A stretch of DNA of 7,908 nucleotides from Lachnospiraceae bacterium UBA3401 (lineage in GTDB: Bacteria; Bacillota; Clostridia; Lachnospirales; Lachnospiraceae). Each line of letters opens with the position of its first letter. Position 1 is the first letter of the stretch. The notes under the pieces were generated by a model. That model had not been told where the DNA came from and searched no databases. It saw only the letters and a list, made by a program, of their open reading frames with translations. Shown here one piece after another: positions 5,258-7,908 of the stretch. Made by a program: the position numbers and the translations under genes. The stretch covers positions 1 to 7,908 of the forward strand of contig DEPD01000102.1 of the NCBI GenBank assembly GCA_002358575.1, given 5' to 3'.

Positions 5258-6109
5258 TCAAGAAAAAGGGAATCGCTCAAAGTTTTGGCGAGAGGCTATA
5301 CTTTTCCTAAATTTTCCGGGAGTCGAGCCAATATTTTTGTGAAATTGTCGGCAGAAGTGTTCTGCACTTTTGTAGCCGCATTGTTCTGCTATCTGCGTGA
5401 TGCTCTGTTCTGTGTAGACAAGCAAGTCCTTTGCTTTGCGGAGTCGAAAGTCAATGACATCATTCATACAGGAAACACCAAACTGTTGTTTGTAAAGCAA
5501 CTGCAGATGTCCAGAGCTAATATGTAGCAGTTCTGCCATATTTTGTATTGTCCATGGAAGCTGTGGGTTGTTGGAAATTTGTCTGCGCAGCATCAGAAGG
5601 GCATGGTCGTGTGGAAAGACTGCATGGTGTAACACATCGTCACGCAATTTCAGAAATAAGATACGCAGCAACTGGGAAATAACAGGACTATTGCTTTCGT
5701 TTGATTGATTTGCGCAGTCATCTGCTTTTGCGTGGTGAAAAGAGCGGGAAGTGCCTGTCCACAGGGATGTTTCCCAAGTAAGCAGCTGTATGAGGTTATG
5801 GCAGTAATCTGGATCTGAGATAAGAAATGGGCGGTTAGTTTGCGGAAAATTTTGCACAAAGGTTTCGTCTGATGAGAAACGCACCCAGTCATCACTGTAG
5901 CAGTCTGTGCTGGCACTGTACCAGATGGGGGTATGTGGTGGGTATAGCATGGCACAGTGCGCAGGATATTCTTCTGTCATGCCATCAATACAGAAGCGTG
6001 CGGGTGTGTGGGTAAGCAGAAGGAGATAACAGTTGTAGCCTTCTGTGACCTCAAAGATAAAGTCATCAGGATGCTGGGCATCGTAGCCAGTAAAATGGAT
6101 GTAATTCAT
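5258..6109 (-). CDS. AraC family transcriptional regulator with N-terminal cupin-like sensor domain
   Basis: Transcription factor of the AraC/XylS family, which typically senses a sugar or other small molecule and controls neighbouring genes and often itself. 283 residues. The N-terminal part (about 1-130) has the beta-rich cupin-like pattern of sugar-sensing members, with YNCYLLLLTHTPARFCIDG (25-43) and AMLYPPHTPIWYSAS (53-67). The C-terminal AraC domain (about 180-272) has two helix-turn-helix units: WTIQNMAELLHISSGHLQLLYKQQFG (186-211) and SITQIAEQCGYKSAEHFCRQFHKNIGSTPGKFRK (236-269). AAGGAG lies 7 bp before the ATG at 6109. No sugar transporter or hydrolase gene accompanies it in the window, so the target is unknown. 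The gene is bracketed by two inverted repeats, and its likely promoter lies in the right one. Confidence 0.92.
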   Translation of the reverse strand: MNYIHFTGYDAQHPDDFIFEVTEGYNCYLLLLTHTPARFCIDGMTEEYPAHCAMLYPPHTPIWYSASTDCYSDDWVRFSSDETFVQNFPQTNRPFLISDPDYCHNLIQLLTWETSLWTGTSRSFHHAKADDCANQSNESNSPVISQLLRILFLKLRDDVLHHAVFPHDHALLMLRRQISNNPQLPWTIQNMAELLHISSGHLQLLYKQQFGVSCMNDVIDFRLRKAKDLLVYTEQSITQIAEQCGYKSAEHFCRQFHKNIGSTPGKFRKSIASRQNFERFPFS

Positions 6110-6209
6110 AAGGACTCCTTAATTTGTTTTTTCTTTTATTATACCAGTAAAGGTTTTCTGTTCGCAATATACACTTTCAGCACATAAAATTAAATTTAAT
6201 AAATTCATG

Positions 6210-6346
6210 ACTTTTCACTCGTTCATCAAAGTAGTAAAAATCGTGTGCCAATATGCGTACCCTTTCACATTTTGCGTGCAAATATGTTGTTGTTTACGTC
6301 TTCAATGAACGAAATTGTACCAAAATCAGATGGTGTGAACAATAAC
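6210..6346 (-). repeat. Right arm of a large inverted repeat flanking araC
   Basis: The 137-bp counterpart of 5114-5252, in the opposite orientation, inside the araC upstream region. It keeps both strands of the GTTCATTGAAG/CTTTGATGAAC helix unchanged. The TTTGCAC/GTGCAAA helix becomes TTCACA/TGTGAA, two paired changes that preserve base pairing. The outer GTTACTG/CAGTAAC pairing of the left arm is not kept. Confidence 0.85.
6314..6342 (-). promoter_or_regulatory. Candidate araC promoter in the right arm
   Basis: On the minus strand TTGTTC (6342-6337) and TACAAT (6319-6314) are 17 bp apart, with TGG before the -10. The leader to the araC ATG would be about 200 nt and would carry most of the repeat arm, including its internal helix. 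Confidence 0.5.
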
Positions 6347-6371
6347 ATAAATTCTGCGAGTTTAGTATAAT
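6342..6371 (+). promoter_or_regulatory. Candidate promoter of the acidic-protein gene
   Basis: ATAACA (6342-6347) and a perfect TATAAT (6366-6371) are 18 bp apart. A second TATAAT at 6391-6396, preceded by TGA (extended -10), is an equally plausible start nearer the gene. The -35 box shares bases with the araC -35 box on the other strand, so the two promoters are close to back-to-back. Confidence 0.45.
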
Positions 6372-6486
6372 AACAAAGTTGGGTGTGTGATATAATTTTA
6401 GTGCTGCTGACAGTGGCAAAATAGGATTATTCTGTTGTAAAGTGGAAGAGAATCGTGTAAAATTTTTTACGAATGGAGGTGTTAGA

Positions 6487-6771
6487 ATGAGTCTTTTCGA
6501 TTTGACTGTGGGCGAAAATGGATTATTGGTTGAGTTGCGTGTACATAATTCTTTTAATGAGCAGATATTTGCAGATATCATAAATTATCTGAATGCACAT
6601 TTAGATGAGTGGAAAGCAAATGGAGTCATACCAGTTACAGATGTGGTGTCTATTTTTAACTTGATAGATGAATTGGCCGGCGGAAATAGATTTTGGAGTG
6701 AAGAAGTTGGATTGCGCGTGGAAGATGCTGTGCTTGAAATACAGGATATAATTAGCGCGTTAGAGGAATAG
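6487..6771 (+). CDS. Small acidic protein of unknown function
   Basis: 94 residues, not recognised. The ATG at 6487 is chosen because GGAGGT (6475-6480) is 6 bp upstream; the in-frame GTG at 6442 has no comparable site. The protein is strongly acidic, with about 18 Asp/Glu against 4 Lys/Arg, and has no signal peptide or membrane segment. A short beta-like start (LFDLTVGENGLLVELRVHN) is followed by mostly helical sequence: QIFADIINYLNAHLDEWKAN (about 26-45), VVSIFNLIDELAG and VEDAVLEIQDIISALEE. The size, acidity and helical content would suit an immunity or antitoxin-like partner protein, but nothing beside it supports that and I do not assign it. It is divergent from araC and shares its control region. 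Confidence 0.8.
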   Translation: MSLFDLTVGENGLLVELRVHNSFNEQIFADIINYLNAHLDEWKANGVIPVTDVVSIFNLIDELAGGNRFWSEEVGLRVEDAVLEIQDIISALEE

Positions 6772-7038
6772 GAGAGTCAGTACTATTAAGTGATAAGAAA
6801 TATATTTCTCAATGGTTGTAAGAAACATTTCGCGTGGTTATTGTGATTGAAATATTATATAAAAACAGTACAAGGCTACTAATAAAATATAGATAGTAGA
6901 CAGAGAATCCCATATTTTATCTTTAAAATAAAGTAAACTTTTATAGATAAATGAATGACATCTAATTGGTCCTATGATAAAATATTCATGATTGGTAGAG
7001 AAAAATATTAATATTTTGTTTAGGAAAGGAGTTTTTAG
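6772..7038. other. AT-rich intergenic region without a visible gene
   Basis: It contains a 14-bp palindrome AGAAATATATTTCT (6796-6809) and a small AT-only hairpin (6913-6919 with 6924-6930). Neither has a proper T-tract, so the terminator of the acidic-protein gene is unclear. The promoter of the next gene lies at its end. Confidence 0.5.
6955..6983 (+). promoter_or_regulatory. Candidate promoter of the two-helix membrane protein gene
   Basis: ATGACA (6955-6960) and TAAAAT (6978-6983) are 17 bp apart, and TGA precedes the -10 (extended -10). The ATG at 7039 follows about 55 bp later. Confidence 0.5.
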
Positions 7039-7788
7039 ATGGAGAGGTATTTACCTGTCATGAACGAGGATTACAAGAGGAAGCATTATGCTGAGGGTGT
7101 GTTTCGTTCGATTAGAAAGAAAACGGCAAAGATTTCTTTTGGAATTTATATTTTTTTCGGGATTGTGTTTTTGGGGGGCGCATATGGTGTCTACTGGGCA
7201 CGCGGTAGGATAGAAGATTATCGTCTCGATGGACAAGATGATCTTATTAGCGCTGGTTATGTAATAATGGGTGTTTTTGCATTTTTTGCTGTCATTGGCT
7301 TGGCATGCATTATTATTACAATCATTCGCCATGCGCGCGGGGCGAAAAAATGGAAAGAAAAATGCGCAAAGGACAATGGATATACTGTAAGTGATATGGA
7401 TGAGTTTGAGCGCCAGACAATGAAAATGGAGTGTCGTGTAGTTAAGCTTCTTGGCACAGCGCAAGCTCTAGCAAATGGACAGTCAGACGGTATTTTGACA
7501 AAGGATTACATTTATCTGGCAGACGCGCATTATTCGATTCTGAAGCTTTCCGATCTTTCGGCGGCCTGCCTAGTCAAGCAGACCATATCAGTAGACAGTA
7601 TGCCAGTACATAAAAAGCAGGATTTTCTTACAGTCATGCTTTTGAGCAGAAATGGAAGTCGTGCCATAGCGGAATGTTCCGAGGAATCTGGTAGAGAATT
7701 AATTACATTTCTAAAGAAAGTAAATCCCAATATTTATACAGCAGATGGGAATGTGATTTCTGACGAGGCCTTTGATAGACTGAGATGA
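7039..7788 (+). CDS. Membrane protein of unknown function, two N-terminal helices and a cytoplasmic domain
   Basis: 249 residues, not recognised. A basic N-terminal tail (about 1-31, several Lys/Arg) is followed by a first membrane helix at about 33-53 (FGIYIFFGIVFLGGAYGVYW), a short acidic loop (RGRIEDYRLDGQDD), and a second helix at about 72-96 (AGYVIMGVFAFFAVIGLACIIITII). The positive stretch RHARGAKKWKEK after it argues that both ends are inside. The C-terminal part (about 125-230) alternates strands such as GILTKDYIYLADAHYSILKLSDLSAACLV with a final helix (ESGRELITFLKKV), which recalls bacterial PH-like domains; this is a fold guess only. AAAGGAG lies 7 bp before the ATG. It has its own promoter and no obvious operon partner in the window. 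Confidence 0.85.
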   Translation: MERYLPVMNEDYKRKHYAEGVFRSIRKKTAKISFGIYIFFGIVFLGGAYGVYWARGRIEDYRLDGQDDLISAGYVIMGVFAFFAVIGLACIIITIIRHARGAKKWKEKCAKDNGYTVSDMDEFERQTMKMECRVVKLLGTAQALANGQSDGILTKDYIYLADAHYSILKLSDLSAACLVKQTISVDSMPVHKKQDFLTVMLLSRNGSRAIAECSEESGRELITFLKKVNPNIYTADGNVISDEAFDRLR

Positions 7789-7808
7789 GAAATTATTAGT
7801 TTGATGAA

Positions 7809-7840
7809 GAAGGATATTTTTAATCGATATCTTTTCATTT
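7809..7840 (+). terminator. Possible weak terminator after the membrane protein gene
   Basis: AAGGATAT (7810-7817) pairs with ATATCTTT (7827-7834), including one G-U pair, around a 9-base loop and followed by TCATTTTAT. The stem is AT-rich and the T-tract is interrupted, so efficiency is doubtful. Confidence 0.35.
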
Positions 7841-7908
7841 TATAAATAAATTTATATATAGAATAGCGCTTTTGATGGTTCGTATTCTTACTTAGGAATT
7901 GTAGGAAA

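Larger units (their letters stand above)
6110..6486. other. Divergent regulatory region between araC and the acidic-protein gene
   Basis: No gene is seen in these 377 bp. The araC-proximal 100 bp are AT-rich leader. Then comes the right inverted-repeat arm (6210-6346) with the araC promoter, followed by two rightward TATAAT boxes (6366-6371 and 6391-6396) for the gene at 6487. An open frame across the right arm (6203-6367, +) is probably accidental, because its match to the left arm is mostly amino-acid changing and is frameshifted near the end. Confidence 0.6.

Noticed and set aside
5114..6346. Inverted repeats as ends of an insertion sequence or composite transposon
   Set aside because: The only gene inside is araC, no transposase is present, no target-site duplication was seen at the outer edges, and the arms are only about 82% alike.
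6442..6486. Upstream GTG start for the acidic protein
   Set aside because: No ribosome binding site there, while GGAGGT is placed ideally for the ATG at 6487.
7051..7464. 137-codon minus-strand open frame
   Set aside because: Antisense shadow of the well-supported two-helix membrane protein gene.

Overview
The window looks like a stretch of chromosome from a low-GC, spore-forming Firmicute, most likely a Lachnospiraceae-type Clostridium relative. The base composition is AT-rich, ribosome binding sites are AGGAGG-like, and the gene set includes a sporulation SpoVAE homologue, a DegV protein, a clostridial-type carbamate kinase and a small protein resembling DUF5721. No phage, insertion-sequence, tRNA, rRNA or CRISPR signature was seen. 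The genes are mostly single-gene transcription units with their own promoters, in alternating orientation.

Layout. Positions 1-141 hold a stem-loop with a T-tract and a promoter. They are followed by an LspA-like signal peptidase II (142-630, +) with a strong terminator. A carbamate kinase homologue (695-1627, -) and an isolated spoVAE homologue (1821-2183, +) are transcribed divergently from a 193-bp region. That region holds two candidate arcC promoters, a sigma-G-like promoter facing spoVAE, and three copies of a GAACAGTT-type site. A DUF5721-like gene (2194-2703, -) converges on spoVAE and is itself divergent from a degV gene (2898-3737, +), which ends in a clear terminator. Next comes a 405-bp non-coding stretch with several inverted repeats, then an orphan LytTR response regulator (4143-4856, -). 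Its long upstream region carries a 14-bp perfect hairpin.

The right part holds an AraC-family regulator (5258-6109, -), an unknown acidic 94-residue protein (6487-6771, +) and an unknown two-helix membrane protein (7039-7788, +).

The most striking signal is a pair of imperfect inverted repeats of about 138 bp (5114-5252 and 6210-6346), about 82% identical by hand alignment, that bracket the araC gene. The right copy lies in the araC upstream region and contains its best promoter. The left copy begins directly after the araC stop codon and keeps the same promoter core, aimed back into araC on the antisense strand. Both copies preserve the same internal pairing pattern. I do not recognise this element.

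The genes do not form one pathway. Several are regulators or envelope and sporulation proteins, and how they work together cannot be told from the window alone.
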